Shown: positions 28,022 to 37,012, numbered from the stretch's first letter. The stretch is 64,000 nucleotides of DNA from Flavobacterium johnsoniae (GCF_001879205.1 NZ_MLFK01000010.1:310001-374000), one strand, 5' to 3'. The notes: a model not told the origin generated them from the sequence alone. Numbers and translations: made by a program.

Positions 28022-28656
28022 AGTTCTTTCCCTCCTTCCTTCACTTCAGTTATAGCATCAACAATATTGTGATAAGCGCCGCATCTGCAGATGTTACCAC
28101 TCATATATTCACTGATTTCTTCTCTGCTGTTGGCGTGGCCTTCTTTGATACAGGCTATACCAGACATGATTTGCCCTGGTGTGCAGTAACCGCACTGAAA
28201 GCCGTCATGCTTAATAAAGGCTTCCTGCATTGGATGAAGTTTTTTTCCTTTTGAAAGTCCCTCGATTGTAGTTACCTGTGCATTTTGCTGCATGGATGCC
28301 AACGATAAACAGGATAGTATACGGGTTCCGTTTACATGAACCGTACACGCCCCGCATTGACCATGGTCGCAGCCTTTTTTAGTTCCGGTAAGCAATAATT
28401 GTTCTCTTAACAGATCCAGTAAAGTAGTTCGCGGCTCAATGTTTAGATTGTGTTTTTTGCCATTTACTTCAATAGAAAGCGGCACTGTCTCTAAATATTC
28501 AGCAATTTTTTCATCCCATTTATTCTCGGAAGCCATTACCAATGAAGGCGGTGTCAAGGCGAGAGCGGTAAAAAGTCCTGATTTTTTTATAAAGTCACGT
28601 CGGGAATTCGAATCGTTCTCCGTCACTTTATTTAAATTTGTTTTCTTAGAAGCCAT
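28018..28656 (-). CDS. paoA: [2Fe-2S] subunit of the aldehyde oxidoreductase with Tat signal (PaoA/YagT-like)
   Basis: The 212-residue subunit has a twin-arginine signal near its start (SRRDFIKKSGLFTALAL, residues about 18-34), so the folded complex is exported to the periplasm. The first iron-sulfur cluster is bound by GCDHGQCGACTVHVNG (about 94-109) with a later Cys in ILSC, and the second by CGYCTPGQ and NICRCGAY. It is first in the three-gene operon, as in E. coli. The two downstream subunits lack signals and would be carried across with it. Confidence 0.92.
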   Translation of the reverse strand: MASKKTNLNKVTENDSNSRRDFIKKSGLFTALALTPPSLVMASENKWDEKIAEYLETVPLSIEVNGKKHNLNIEPRTTLLDLLREQLLLTGTKKGCDHGQCGACTVHVNGTRILSCLSLASMQQNAQVTTIEGLSKGKKLHPMQEAFIKHDGFQCGYCTPGQIMSGIACIKEGHANSREEISEYMSGNICRCGAYHNIVDAITEVKEGGKEL

Positions 28657-28699
28657 TCCATCTATCTTTTAAATTAGCAAAATCACTTTGGTATTCTAA

Positions 28700-28707
28700 C
28701 AAATTTA
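28700..28707 (-). promoter_or_regulatory. Candidate -7 box (TAAATTTG, minus strand) for the paoABC operon
   Basis: On the minus strand TAAATTTG matches the TAnnTTTG consensus and lies 43 bases before the paoA ATG. No good TTG -33 box is at the usual spacing. Confidence 0.4.
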
Positions 28708-28783
28708 ACAATCTTAAGTCGTAAATAATTATAAAATTCAAACATTACTCTTATTTAGAATAATTACAATTTCGTACTGTTTT

Positions 28784-28952
28784 TTTAACCGCAAAAAGCA
28801 CAAAGAATTTTATTTATAGAGAGATGTTAAAAACGTTTCGCAAAGTTTTGTGAATAGCTAGTTTCACGTAGAACTTGCAGATTTTTTCTCATCATTATAT
28901 TTATCTGCTTAATCTGTAAAATCTGCGTGAGACAAAATACTTTGCGGTTAAA
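28784..28952. repeat. Long inverted-repeat element, TTTAACCGCAAA family, copy 1
   Basis: TTTAACCGCAAA at 28784-28795 and its perfect complement at 28941-28952 bound a 169-base element between the divergent paoA and cysteine desulfurase genes. Related elements lie at 37064-37164 and 59817-59959. The inner part holds weaker CGCAAAGTTTTG/TCTGCGTGAGAC repeats. No open frame was seen in the gap. Confidence 0.6.
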
Positions 28953-29019
28953 CACACATCCATATACACATTTGTTTTTACATTGAAAATTGTACTTTTA
29001 CAAAACTAAGTTTTGATTT

Positions 29020-30168
29020 ATGCTGCATCAACAAAATATTTATCTGGATAACAATGCCACAACCCGTGTTGATGAACGCGTTCTGGAGGCTATGCTTCCT
29101 TATTTTACCCAATTATATGCCAATTCTACAAGTCAGCATATTGCAGGACTAACGGTAAATGAGGCTGTTGAAAATGCCGCCTGGCAGACCGCAGATTTAA
29201 TTAATGCCGATGCTGAAGAAATCATTTTTACTTCGGGCGCGACGGAAGCAATTAATCTGGCTATTAAAGGTTTGGCAGATCAGGATCGCAAACATATCAT
29301 AACGATTACTACTGAACACAAAGCAGTACTCGAAACTTGTGCATTCATGGAAAGTATTGGTTTCAAAATCAGCTATCTGCCTGTTGGTCAGGACGGACTT
29401 TTAGATCTTAATCTTTTAGATCAATCGATTACAGATAACACACTGGTTTTCACAGGAATGCTTTCTAATAATGAAACAGGTGTCATTCAAAATGTCAGTA
29501 AAATTGCGGCACTCCTTAAGAGTAAAAATGTACTTTTTATCTGCGATGCAACGCAGGCCGTCGGAAAAATTCCTGTTGATGTTAAAACGCTGGGAATTGA
29601 TCTTTTGGCATTATCTGCTCATAAATTTTACGGTCCTAAGGGAATTGGTGCCTTGTACATTTCGGCGAAAGCCAAAATTAAACTCACAACTCAGATTTTG
29701 GGCGGCGGACAACAGCGGAAATTACGCAGCGGTACATTAAACGTCCCTGGAATAATTGGTTTAGGTAAAGCATCTGAAATTGCTGTAAATGAATCAGAAG
29801 GAGACAAAAAAAGAATAGAAATATTAAGAGATAAGTTAGAAAATGATTTACTCAAGTTTGAAGGTTCTTTTGTAAATGGAAACACAAAAAACCGAATTTA
29901 CAATACGACTAATATCTGCTTCCCCGGGGTTAATTCAGAGCAGTTAATTATGGCTTTGGGAAATATCTCGGTTTCGAACGGGGCTTCCTGTTCGGCGGTA
30001 ACTTCTGAGCCTTCTCATGTTTTAAAAGCTATGGGACTGTCTGATGAAGAAGCTTTGAGTTCGATTCGGTTTAGTCTGGGACGGTTTACTACTTCGCGGG
30101 AAATTGATATTGCTGTTGAAAGAGTTTTGGCTCTGGCTGGAGAATTGGTTTTGCAGGTAAGACGCTGA
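29020..30168 (+). CDS. Cysteine desulfurase (NifS/IscS-type, class V aminotransferase fold)
   Basis: The 382-residue enzyme has YLDNNATTRVDERV at the start, FTSGATEAINLAIKG (about 70-84), the PLP lysine at 202 in ALSAHKFYGPKG, and the sulfur-accepting Cys324 in NGASCSAVTSEPSHVL. It removes sulfur from cysteine as an enzyme-bound persulfide. Its neighbours are molybdenum enzyme genes and an xdhC-like gene rather than iscU or suf genes. A likely role is supplying sulfur for XdhC-mediated sulfuration of the molybdenum cofactor, but this is inference; a general iron-sulfur role remains possible. Confidence 0.9.
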   Translation: MLHQQNIYLDNNATTRVDERVLEAMLPYFTQLYANSTSQHIAGLTVNEAVENAAWQTADLINADAEEIIFTSGATEAINLAIKGLADQDRKHIITITTEHKAVLETCAFMESIGFKISYLPVGQDGLLDLNLLDQSITDNTLVFTGMLSNNETGVIQNVSKIAALLKSKNVLFICDATQAVGKIPVDVKTLGIDLLALSAHKFYGPKGIGALYISAKAKIKLTTQILGGGQQRKLRSGTLNVPGIIGLGKASEIAVNESEGDKKRIEILRDKLENDLLKFEGSFVNGNTKNRIYNTTNICFPGVNSEQLIMALGNISVSNGASCSAVTSEPSHVLKAMGLSDEEALSSIRFSLGRFTTSREIDIAVERVLALAGELVLQVRR

Positions 30169-30308
30169 TTCTTTTGTTTTACGCAGATTTGGCAGATTTC
30201 TTTCTGTTTAATATCTACTAAAAGGAGACTCGATCGATAGCAAACAGACAAATCCCTCCGAACTTTTGTCCCTCTGAACCTTTGCAACTTTATATCTCTG
30301 CCCCTCAA

Positions 30309-30923
30309 TTAAGAAATCAATTTATCATAATCTTCTTCTGTATCAATATCAATGCTGCCTTTTTCGAAAGGAACTGACGCAGTATCCTCTGCATACTTTT
30401 TAATGAGTTTTTTGGCTCCTTCCTGCCCTTTTAAGTCCAATAATTCATTGAAATATTTTTTGTGGAATAAAACGGGCGTTCCTAAGGTTTCAGAATAGGC
30501 AGAAGCTGTAATTCCTTTTCCAGTTTTATGGTATTTGTTAATCAGGTTTTCGAAAATTAAACTTGTCACATAAGGCTGGTCGCAGACGGTGAAAATGCAC
30601 TGATCACAATCGGGGTTTAAGAATAACAGTTCCTCAAGTCCTTTTACTATTGAAGATGCTATTCCGGTTTCCCAATGGGGGTTGAAACAGCGGTTTATTT
30701 CTTTGCTGTTAAGATCTTTTTCTATTAAGTCATTATTGGCACCTGTAACTACAATTGTAAAGGAATTTGGCACCTTAAAAACTTCACAGATGGTGTTTTT
30801 TAAAAGAGTGGTTTCTTTATATTCCAGCAATTGTTTTGGACGCCCTAATCTTGAAGAACTTCCGGCTGCTAAAATGATAATTCCGGTTTTATTTTGAAAT
30901 TTATGTTCCATAATGAATTTCAT
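30309..30923 (-). CDS. MobA-like nucleotidyltransferase, probable molybdenum cofactor cytidylyltransferase (MocA-type)
   Basis: The 204-residue protein carries the nucleotide-binding signature GIIILAAGSSSRLGRPKQLL (about residues 14-33) and the later FTVCDQPYVT with the metal-binding Asp. This NTP-transferase-3 fold includes MocA, which adds CMP to molybdopterin to make the dinucleotide needed by PaoABC-type enzymes. The start overlaps the end of the xdhC-like gene by 23 bases, so the two are one operon. Activity with CTP rather than GTP is inferred from the neighbours. Confidence 0.8.
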   Translation of the reverse strand: MKFIMEHKFQNKTGIIILAAGSSSRLGRPKQLLEYKETTLLKNTICEVFKVPNSFTIVVTGANNDLIEKDLNSKEINRCFNPHWETGIASSIVKGLEELLFLNPDCDQCIFTVCDQPYVTSLIFENLINKYHKTGKGITASAYSETLGTPVLFHKKYFNELLDLKGQEGAKKLIKKYAEDTASVPFEKGSIDIDTEEDYDKLIS

Positions 30924-32025
30924 CGTGTATTTTTCCCGGCTTGTATTTTAAGGAAGTTCCTGATTTTCCTGTTGAAAAAGCTTTAATTTCTGATACTATT
31001 GACAAGGCTATTTCTTCTGATGTTTCGGCGCCAATATCCAAACCTACGGGACTGTAAATACGTTTTAACTGTTCCTGGCTTACTTGTATTCCTTCATTTT
31101 GAAGATCATCCAGCATTCGGTTCAATTTTGTTTTCGGGCCTAGGATTCCAATATAACGGCAATTGGTTTCAAGCAATGCTTTTAAAACGGTCAGATCGTA
31201 TTTGTAGTTGTGCGTCATTAAAAGTGCGCAGGTTTGCTCGTCAATTAGGATATTTTCTAAAAACTGCTCCGGTTTTACAGCTTTTATAGAATCTGCCTGC
31301 GGAAAACGTTTTTCTATGGCATGTGTTGCACGGCCATCGCCAATGGTAATTTTCCAGCCCAATATCGCGGCCATTTTTACTAAAGGCTGTATATCGTTTC
31401 CGGCTCCGGCAATAACAAGCGAAATAGGCGGTTTTATATATTCGATTAAAGCTTCGTTATCGTTTTCTGCCGGAAGTTTTTTTATGATAGAAGTTTTGGT
31501 TTCAAGTACTTCTTTTACATCTGGAATTAAATTTAAAACATCATTTTTATAGCTTAAAGCAGGGCTGTCTTTTCTAAAAAACAGTGCTGTCCCTATTTGC
31601 TGCGCATTTCTTTTTATAGAAAAAACAGTGACAATTACGGCTTCTTTTCTTTCTAATTCCAGCTGCTGTAAAATCTGAATGGGGTTATTTTCTGCCTCAT
31701 CATCAATATATTCAAATAAAATATGAACAATTCCATTGCACCCAAGCTGTAAACCCAATTCGATATCATCTTCATTATTGGTGTTATAGGTGATCAGCTT
31801 ATTCTGCTTTTGATTGATCGACAGTAGTGCTTTTCGAAGCGCGTCTCCTTCCAGACAGCCTCCGCTGATGGCACCTGTAAGCCGGCCTTCTTCTGTAACC
31901 AGCATACGCGCTCCGGGTTGTCTGTATGACGAGCCTTCCACTTTAACTACCGTGGCCAAAGCGGTTCTTTTTCCTTCCGTTTTTGCTTTTGAATATGCTT
32001 TAAGAATTTCGCTGATTTCCTTCAT
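30901..32025 (-). CDS. XdhC/CoxI family molybdenum cofactor maturation protein
   Basis: The chosen start is the ATG at 32025 (MKEISEILKAYSKAK); a longer frame adds seven residues with MVSYY and starts at 32046. Family signatures are TALATVVKVEGSSYRQPGARMLV (about 22-44), GAISGGCLEGDALRKAL, and in the C-terminal Rossmann half LVIAGAGNDIQPLVKMA, DGRATHAIEKRFP, LMTHNYKYDLTVL and IGILGPKTK. XdhC proteins hold the cofactor during sulfuration and deliver it to xanthine-oxidase-family enzymes. It is co-encoded with a MobA-like gene and near paoABC. Confidence 0.9.
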   Translation of the reverse strand: MKEISEILKAYSKAKTEGKRTALATVVKVEGSSYRQPGARMLVTEEGRLTGAISGGCLEGDALRKALLSINQKQNKLITYNTNNEDDIELGLQLGCNGIVHILFEYIDDEAENNPIQILQQLELERKEAVIVTVFSIKRNAQQIGTALFFRKDSPALSYKNDVLNLIPDVKEVLETKTSIIKKLPAENDNEALIEYIKPPISLVIAGAGNDIQPLVKMAAILGWKITIGDGRATHAIEKRFPQADSIKAVKPEQFLENILIDEQTCALLMTHNYKYDLTVLKALLETNCRYIGILGPKTKLNRMLDDLQNEGIQVSQEQLKRIYSPVGLDIGAETSEEIALSIVSEIKAFSTGKSGTSLKYKPGKIHDEIHYGT

Positions 32026-32046
32026 ATAATAACTTACCATCAACAA

Positions 32047-32382
32047 AAATTAGCATCGATGATTCTTTTTAATACTCTAAAAATAAAAAATATTATAAAC
32101 TTATGTGCAGTAAAGTGCAAGTTTATACTATTCTTATTAATTTGAACTTCCCCCTATTTCTCTAAGATGTAAAGAAATATTCACTTTTGATATTACATTT
32201 TCTGGCTGACTGAACTGTTTTATTTAAATTTTATAATGCAAAAACAGTATTTCCGAAATATCTGAAAATCATACTTAACAAATAATAAACGATTATTTTT
32301 TCTTACAATATCATTTATATGATGAAGTTTTGTATTTTTATCAATAGCAAAATATTATAGTTAACTTAAATAAAAAAACTAC
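32047..32382. other. Intergenic region without a gene
   Basis: This AT-rich divergent gap lies between the xdhC-like gene and yegP. I see no open frame, hairpin or repeat, and no exact TAnnTTTG box on either strand. Confidence 0.5.
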
Positions 32383-32715
32383 ATGGGAAAATTTGTAATT
32401 ACTAAAAGAACCAATGGTGAATTTCAATTTAATTTGAAAGCCGGAAACGGCCAGACAATTTTAGCAAGTGAAGGCTATACAACAAAAGCGGCCTGCACAA
32501 ACGGAATTGAATCTGTAAAAACAAACTCGCAGGATGACAGCCGTTATGACAGAAAAGAGTCAAGCAACGGAAAACCGTATTTTAATTTAAAAGCCAGCAA
32601 CGGGCAGATTATTGGCTCAAGCGAGATGTACGAAAGTGTATCGGCGAGAGAAAACGGAATTGAATCTGTTAAGAAAAATGCTCCTGATGCATCTGTTGAC
32701 GATCAGACATCTTAA
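32383..32715 (+). CDS. YegP family protein (two DUF1508 repeats)
   Basis: At 110 residues it contains two copies of the YegP repeat: GKFVITKRTNGEFQFNLKAG...ILASEGYTTKAACTNGIESVK and a second with GKPYFNLKASNGQIIGSSEMY...ENGIESVK. Family members are small cytoplasmic proteins made under stress, with no defined biochemistry. It stands alone with its own terminator. Confidence 0.9.
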   Translation: MGKFVITKRTNGEFQFNLKAGNGQTILASEGYTTKAACTNGIESVKTNSQDDSRYDRKESSNGKPYFNLKASNGQIIGSSEMYESVSARENGIESVKKNAPDASVDDQTS

Positions 32716-32737
32716 AACAAAGAAATATAAAATATTA

Positions 32738-32768
32738 AAAAACGAGGCCTTTTAGACCTCGTTTTTTT
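32738..32768 (+). terminator. Terminator after yegP, probably bidirectional
   Basis: AAAAACGAGG at 32738-32747 pairs with CCTCGTTTTT at 32757-32766, with T residues continuing to 32768. The convergent XRE gene stops at 32774. Confidence 0.85.
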
Positions 32769-32773
32769 TATCT

Positions 32774-33163
32774 TTAAATCTGGCCAAACTTACGTTTATA
32801 GCGGTTTAGTTCTTCTTCTGTTTTATTTAAGAGCTTTTCTAAAAGCTTTATTTTATCTTCATAAAGTTCTTTGAGAGCTTCGTCGTTGCTGGAATTAATT
32901 AAGATGCTTCCATTGTTATTATTTCCTTTAACTGTATTAAAGCTGTTAAAATACCTCTGACTGTCAAAACTAATAATATCTTCTACGCTTACTTCCAGTA
33001 TTTTGGCAATTTCTACCAATTTTACGTAGGATAAAATAGTTTTTCCTTTTTCAATTTTACTATAACCTGCCTGAGTGACGCCGAGTTGATCTGCCATATA
33101 TTCCTGAGTGTAATTTTTTAACTCTCTAATGCTTTTAATTTTGCTTTTGATTGAAGTAGCCAT
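32774..33163 (-). CDS. XRE-family helix-turn-helix regulator with C-terminal coiled coil
   Basis: The 129-residue protein has a Cro/C1-type helix-turn-helix at about residues 8-65 (LKNYTQEYMADQLGVTQAGYSKIEKGK). A linker rich in Asn (VKGNNNNGS) follows, then a charged helix predicted to form a coiled coil (ALKELYEDKIKLLEKLLNKTEEELNRYKR), probably for dimerization. This layout is common for solitary regulators in Flavobacteria. Targets are unknown. Confidence 0.85.
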   Translation of the reverse strand: MATSIKSKIKSIRELKNYTQEYMADQLGVTQAGYSKIEKGKTILSYVKLVEIAKILEVSVEDIISFDSQRYFNSFNTVKGNNNNGSILINSSNDEALKELYEDKIKLLEKLLNKTEEELNRYKRKFGQI

Positions 33164-33300
33164 AAGTTTGTTTTGGGGGGACGGGCGTGTATAGCTGAAA
33201 CAGCCGCTACTAAACTTAGGAGTATTGCAGCTATATCTTTTTTTGTTTTTGGAATCTAAAATACTGCTTCAATATGTAGGTAAAATGAAGCCGGATTTGT

Positions 33301-33396
33301 TTATTTTTTTCTAATGATTACGATAAAACCGTATACAAGAGCAACAATAATAAACATGAAATCGTAAATAGAAACTTCGTTCAATAATCGATTCAT
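33301..33396 (-). CDS. 31-residue single-pass membrane protein
   Basis: ATG at 33396 opens a frame encoding a short polar head (MNRLLNEVSIYD), a hydrophobic helix (FMFIIVALVYGFIVII) and a basic tail (RKK). The positive tail predicts the C-terminus inside the cell. It begins eight bases after the stop of the 135-residue membrane protein gene, so the two are probably co-transcribed. This spacing and the clean topology support a real gene, though no homolog is recognized. Confidence 0.5.
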   Translation of the reverse strand: MNRLLNEVSIYDFMFIIVALVYGFIVIIRKK

Positions 33397-33404
33397 GGTG
33401 GTAT

Positions 33405-33812
33405 TTAATTTTTTGCCTGCTGTAAAATTCGGTTAAATTGAAAGTTGAGATAGTTATCTATCTGCCGGCCGATCACAGGCCTGTCTGACGCGTTTATTTT
33501 TACCTTGATTTCTTTTTGGTAAATGTCTTTTACTATTACAAAGTAGTCAAATTCTGCGTTGTTGTTAAATCTTAGAATAATTAGAAAGGCATAGCAGAGT
33601 AAAGCCGGAATTATGTAATAAAGCTCCATTAAACTAGTAAAGATCATGCAGTAATAGGCCAAAGCCGTAACTGCGATAAAAGCTCCATTTTCAAAAAGAT
33701 AGGTTCTCTTTTTTTTGAGCAGTCCAAGTTCTACAATTTCATTGAAACTGTACTGCCAATTTTGTGATCCGTAGCAAAACTGCACTTGATCATGAGTAAG
33801 GGAAATGAACAT
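33405..33812 (-). CDS. Two-helix membrane protein of unknown function
   Basis: The 135-residue product has a polar N-terminus (about 40 residues), two adjacent membrane helices (about residues 43-62 and 66-84: GAFIAVTALAYYCMIFTSLM and LYYIIPALLCYAFLIIL) and a soluble C-terminal tail rich in Lys and Asn. I recognize no family. The 31-residue membrane peptide encoded just downstream may be a partner. Confidence 0.6.
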   Translation of the reverse strand: MFISLTHDQVQFCYGSQNWQYSFNEIVELGLLKKKRTYLFENGAFIAVTALAYYCMIFTSLMELYYIIPALLCYAFLIILRFNNNAEFDYFVIVKDIYQKEIKVKINASDRPVIGRQIDNYLNFQFNRILQQAKN

Positions 33813-34105
33813 AATAATAAATAATTAAAAAATACAAGACTCTATTTAAAAAAAGCTTCGGGAAGCCTTCTAAAAATTTGTTTTCGGCTTAAAAAAAAAT
33901 TAGTTTTGAATATGCTGAAAAGTTCAACAGCACATCATATCGCAATATTACGCATAATCACCTTTTTTTTCTTACAAGCCAGCTTATAGAATATAACCAG
34001 AGGTTGTAATTAATTCTATTTATCATTTTTTACTTATAATTCAGATAAATGGATTTGAGATTTTACCTATATATTGTATTCGAATATTTTGGCTTATAAA
34101 AATAA

Positions 34106-34138
34106 AAAAAGCCATTTCCTGCATTGAAAATGGCTTTT
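34106..34138 (-). terminator. Terminator in the 33,813-34,177 gap
   Basis: AAAAAGCCATTT at 34106-34117 pairs with AAATGGCTTTT at 34128-34138, and the minus-strand transcript would continue into a U run. It ends the lipoprotein gene at 34178. The remainder of this 365-base gap shows no open frame. Confidence 0.75.
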
Positions 34139-34177
34139 GATATAAGAGAAATAGTATTTTCTAAATCTGCTCAATTT

Positions 34178-34933
34178 TTAATAGGTATATTTTACTTCGG
34201 GAAATGTCATTCCGTTAATAACACCTGCATTTAGTTTAACAGGATAATCATCTGAATTGTATTCATATTGATATGTCACCGGGTCATTTACATAATTATT
34301 GTAAATAGAAATAGATTTAAGCAGGTTATTAGGTGAACTATCTGTATTTAATAATAAGTTAAAACCCAAAACATTTTTGTAGATGCTGTTTTTATTATCA
34401 TATTCATATATATATGATCCATCAGACCAATCTTCTCTTACAATATTTCCGTTTTTAAAAGTTAATTTCCCTGAGATTTCCCCAAATCCTTCTTCTGCTC
34501 CCGTTACCATGTTAACTTTATAAAATTGATAAGAAACAGTTCCATCTTCGTTATGGGTGTATTTTTTTAAGTTTTCGTATTGTGGCTTTAAATAGTAATC
34601 ATAAACCACACTTTTTAAAACAGAAAAAAGCTTACCATCCTTATATGTATATTCATAAACTGAAGTAACTCCTCTTTGAAAATCGATATCTTCTGTTTTT
34701 GTAATCACATCACCAGTGTAAGTATAATTCATTACATAACCACGTTGCGAAGTAATACTTTTAATTTTATTTCCATCGTAAGTGTTTGTATTTATATAAA
34801 TTTTACCTTCATCGTTAACTGCAATTTCTTTTACTAAAATTGGATTCGGCAAATTTGATGATTCGTCATTATCACTCGAACAAGAAGAAAGAACTAAAAA
34901 AGCAAAACTTAAGAGACCTATTATTTTTTTCAT
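34178..34933 (-). CDS. Secreted lipoprotein with YD/RHS-like repeats
   Basis: The 251-residue protein has a lipoprotein signal (LSFAFLVLSSCSSDNDESS) with acidic residues after Cys18, fitting surface exposure. The body repeats short beta-strand units with Tyr-rich cores (MNYTYTGDVITKTED, YEYTYKDGKLFSV, YIYEYDNKNSIYK, YQYEYNSDDYPVKL), like the YD-repeat lipoproteins frequent in Flavobacterium. No enzymatic motif is visible. A TACTTTTG -7 box lies on the minus strand at 34953-34960. It interrupts no operon, as terminators lie on both sides. Confidence 0.75.
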   Translation of the reverse strand: MKKIIGLLSFAFLVLSSCSSDNDESSNLPNPILVKEIAVNDEGKIYINTNTYDGNKIKSITSQRGYVMNYTYTGDVITKTEDIDFQRGVTSVYEYTYKDGKLFSVLKSVVYDYYLKPQYENLKKYTHNEDGTVSYQFYKVNMVTGAEEGFGEISGKLTFKNGNIVREDWSDGSYIYEYDNKNSIYKNVLGFNLLLNTDSSPNNLLKSISIYNNYVNDPVTYQYEYNSDDYPVKLNAGVINGMTFPEVKYTY

Positions 34934-34981
34934 ATTTAATTTTTAACGCGGTCAAAAGTAACTAATATAAAAACAATAAAA

Positions 34982-35008
34982 AAGCCACTCCTTTGCAGGA
35001 ATGGCTTA
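34982..35008 (-). terminator. Terminator of the lutABC operon
   Basis: The arms at 34982-34991 and 34999-35008 pair over ten positions, with one G-U pair on the minus strand, and a U run follows at lower coordinates. It lies 24 bases past the lutC stop. Confidence 0.75.
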
Positions 35009-35031
35009 CTATATTAACGAATTGGATTTTT

Positions 35032-35619
35032 TTACTCTAATAAAAAAACAATCAGTCCTCTTGCTCCGTGCGCGCCTAAAACTAGTGATTGTTCAATATC
35101 TGCAGTCTTTGATGGACCTGCAATAAAAGTTCCAAAACCATATTCCTCATTCCCTATTCTGTCATAAGCCTGCTGCATGGTGCGTACAATATCGTTTTTA
35201 GGAACGATTATGGCTAAATACTGCGCAATAAAAGGTGAAACTCTCTGGCCTAAAATAGCATCCGTTACCCAAAGCCCGCTGTTTTCGGCTACGCCAAAAT
35301 GAGCTTTTATAACTGTTAATTCCACATCCTGAAGCGAATGCGGATCAACATTGTTCCAGTCTAACGAGGCAATTTCTGAAAGCTCAGGAAGCGTTGTAAT
35401 GATTCTCTTCTCAAGATTATAATTGGCTTTTATATAATCGATTATTTCCTGATAATTTGATACTTCAACTGGATCTCCTCCAATGCCTTTTAAAACGGTT
35501 TTATAAGTTTCAAGCACGTCAAAATCTTCTGAACCTAATACGTTAAGATCCGGAAGCTCTGTAATCAGATCAGGCTGATTTTGTTTTATTCTGTTTAAAA
35601 TTTCGCCTTTACTGCTCAT
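35032..35619 (-). CDS. lutC: LutC/YkgG-type LUD-domain subunit of L-lactate utilization complex
   Basis: The 195-residue LUD-domain protein ends with the conserved segment PSKTADIEQSLVLGAHGARGLIVFLL, and has AENSGLWVTDAI (about 115-126) in the middle. It is shorter than Bacillus LutC, with a reduced N-terminus. LutABC oxidizes L-lactate to pyruvate. Its start overlaps lutB by 11 bases. In this locus lactate would come from rhamnose through L-lactaldehyde. Confidence 0.85.
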   Translation of the reverse strand: MSSKGEILNRIKQNQPDLITELPDLNVLGSEDFDVLETYKTVLKGIGGDPVEVSNYQEIIDYIKANYNLEKRIITTLPELSEIASLDWNNVDPHSLQDVELTVIKAHFGVAENSGLWVTDAILGQRVSPFIAQYLAIIVPKNDIVRTMQQAYDRIGNEEYGFGTFIAGPSKTADIEQSLVLGAHGARGLIVFLLE

Positions 35620-37012
35620 TGTCTTTTGCTTTAGATTCTCTCGAATTTTTCTTGTACCATTCTCTAAAAGATTCCTCAGGAACGTCCGGCATTTCGCGCT
35701 GATCGTACCACTTATTCATTTTATTATTGACCATTGCCGGAATATTTTTCATTACAAATCTTCCTGATTTTCCTGCAATGTTAAAAATAGTTGGGCTGGC
35801 TAACACTGTTGCCATCGTTTTCATTGCGATTGTCTTTGCTTTTGGCGTATAACCGTCTTTTACCAAAACCTGACGCCATTTGTACAATTGATCGTGAATA
35901 TCAATTTTAACCGGGCAGACATTAGTACAAGAGCCGCAAAGCGTACTTGCAAAAGGCAGATCGGCATTTTTGCTCATATCGAGATTTGGTGCCAAAATAG
36001 AGCCAATTGGCCCTGCAACTGCATTGTGATAACTATGTCCGCCGCTTCGTCTGTATACCGGGCAGGTATTCATGCAGGCGCCGCAACGAATGCATTTTAA
36101 CGAATTTCTAAAATCTTCGCGTCCTAACTGTTTGCTTCTGCCGTTGTCGACAATTACAATATGAAGTTCTTTGCCGTCTCTTGGTTTCTTGAAATGGCTT
36201 GAAAAAGTGGTTATAGGCTGTCCTGTTGCACTTCGTGCCAATAATCTAAGGAAAACGCCTAAATGTTTTCGCTGCGGAATCAGTTTTTCAAATCCCATGC
36301 AGGCAATATGTACATCGGCTAAATGCGCGCCCATGTCGGCATTTCCTTCGTTGGTGCAAACTACAAATTCTCCGGTTTCGGCTACTGCAAAATTAACTCC
36401 GGTTAAAGCGACTTTTCTGGTAAGGAAAGTATTTCGTAAACTATGACGAGCTGATTCGGTTAAATACTGCGGATTAAAATTTCCTTTTTCAGTTCCCAGA
36501 TGTTCGTGAAAAGTTTCGCTTACATCTTCTTTTTTAAGGTGAATGGCCGGCAGTACAATATGACTAGGCGGTTCTTTTCGAAGTTGTACGATATATTCTC
36601 CTAAGTCTGAATCGATTACTTCTATGCCTTTTTCGGCTAAATAATCATTTAAATGACATTCTTCTGTAAGCATTGATTTTGATTTTACCATTTGCTTTAC
36701 ATCATGTTTTGCCATGATCGAATGTACTATTTCGTTGTGCTCTTTTGCATCTGCTGCCCAATGTACAATGATTCCGTTTCTTTGCGCATTGGCTTCAAAT
36801 TCTACTAAATAATCGTGAATATTAGAAAGAACATTTGCTTTGATTCTCGAAGCTGTTTCGCGCAATAATTCCCAATCATTAATCTGATGCGCAGATTTAT
36901 CACGTTTCGCACGAACAAACCAAAGTGTTTCATCGTGCCAGTTGACACGCTCCACATCTTTGTTGAATTTTGTTGCGGCTTCGCTGTGCTGTATTATTTT
37001 TTCTGATGACAT
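35609..37012 (-). CDS. lutB: LutB-type iron-sulfur subunit of L-lactate utilization complex
   Basis: At 467 residues this matches LutB/YkgF. An N-terminal LUD domain (LTGVNFAVAETGEFVVCTNEGN, about residues 204-225) is followed by two [4Fe-4S] motifs, CIRCGACMNTCPVYRR (about 313-328) and CGSCTNVCPVKI (about 363-374), and a C-terminal DUF3390-like tail (ANPDVPEESFREWYKK region). It transfers electrons from lactate oxidation. It lies between lutA and lutC, with a repeat element separating it from lutA. Confidence 0.92.
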   Translation of the reverse strand: MSSEKIIQHSEAATKFNKDVERVNWHDETLWFVRAKRDKSAHQINDWELLRETASRIKANVLSNIHDYLVEFEANAQRNGIIVHWAADAKEHNEIVHSIMAKHDVKQMVKSKSMLTEECHLNDYLAEKGIEVIDSDLGEYIVQLRKEPPSHIVLPAIHLKKEDVSETFHEHLGTEKGNFNPQYLTESARHSLRNTFLTRKVALTGVNFAVAETGEFVVCTNEGNADMGAHLADVHIACMGFEKLIPQRKHLGVFLRLLARSATGQPITTFSSHFKKPRDGKELHIVIVDNGRSKQLGREDFRNSLKCIRCGACMNTCPVYRRSGGHSYHNAVAGPIGSILAPNLDMSKNADLPFASTLCGSCTNVCPVKIDIHDQLYKWRQVLVKDGYTPKAKTIAMKTMATVLASPTIFNIAGKSGRFVMKNIPAMVNNKMNKWYDQREMPDVPEESFREWYKKNSRESKAKDNEQ

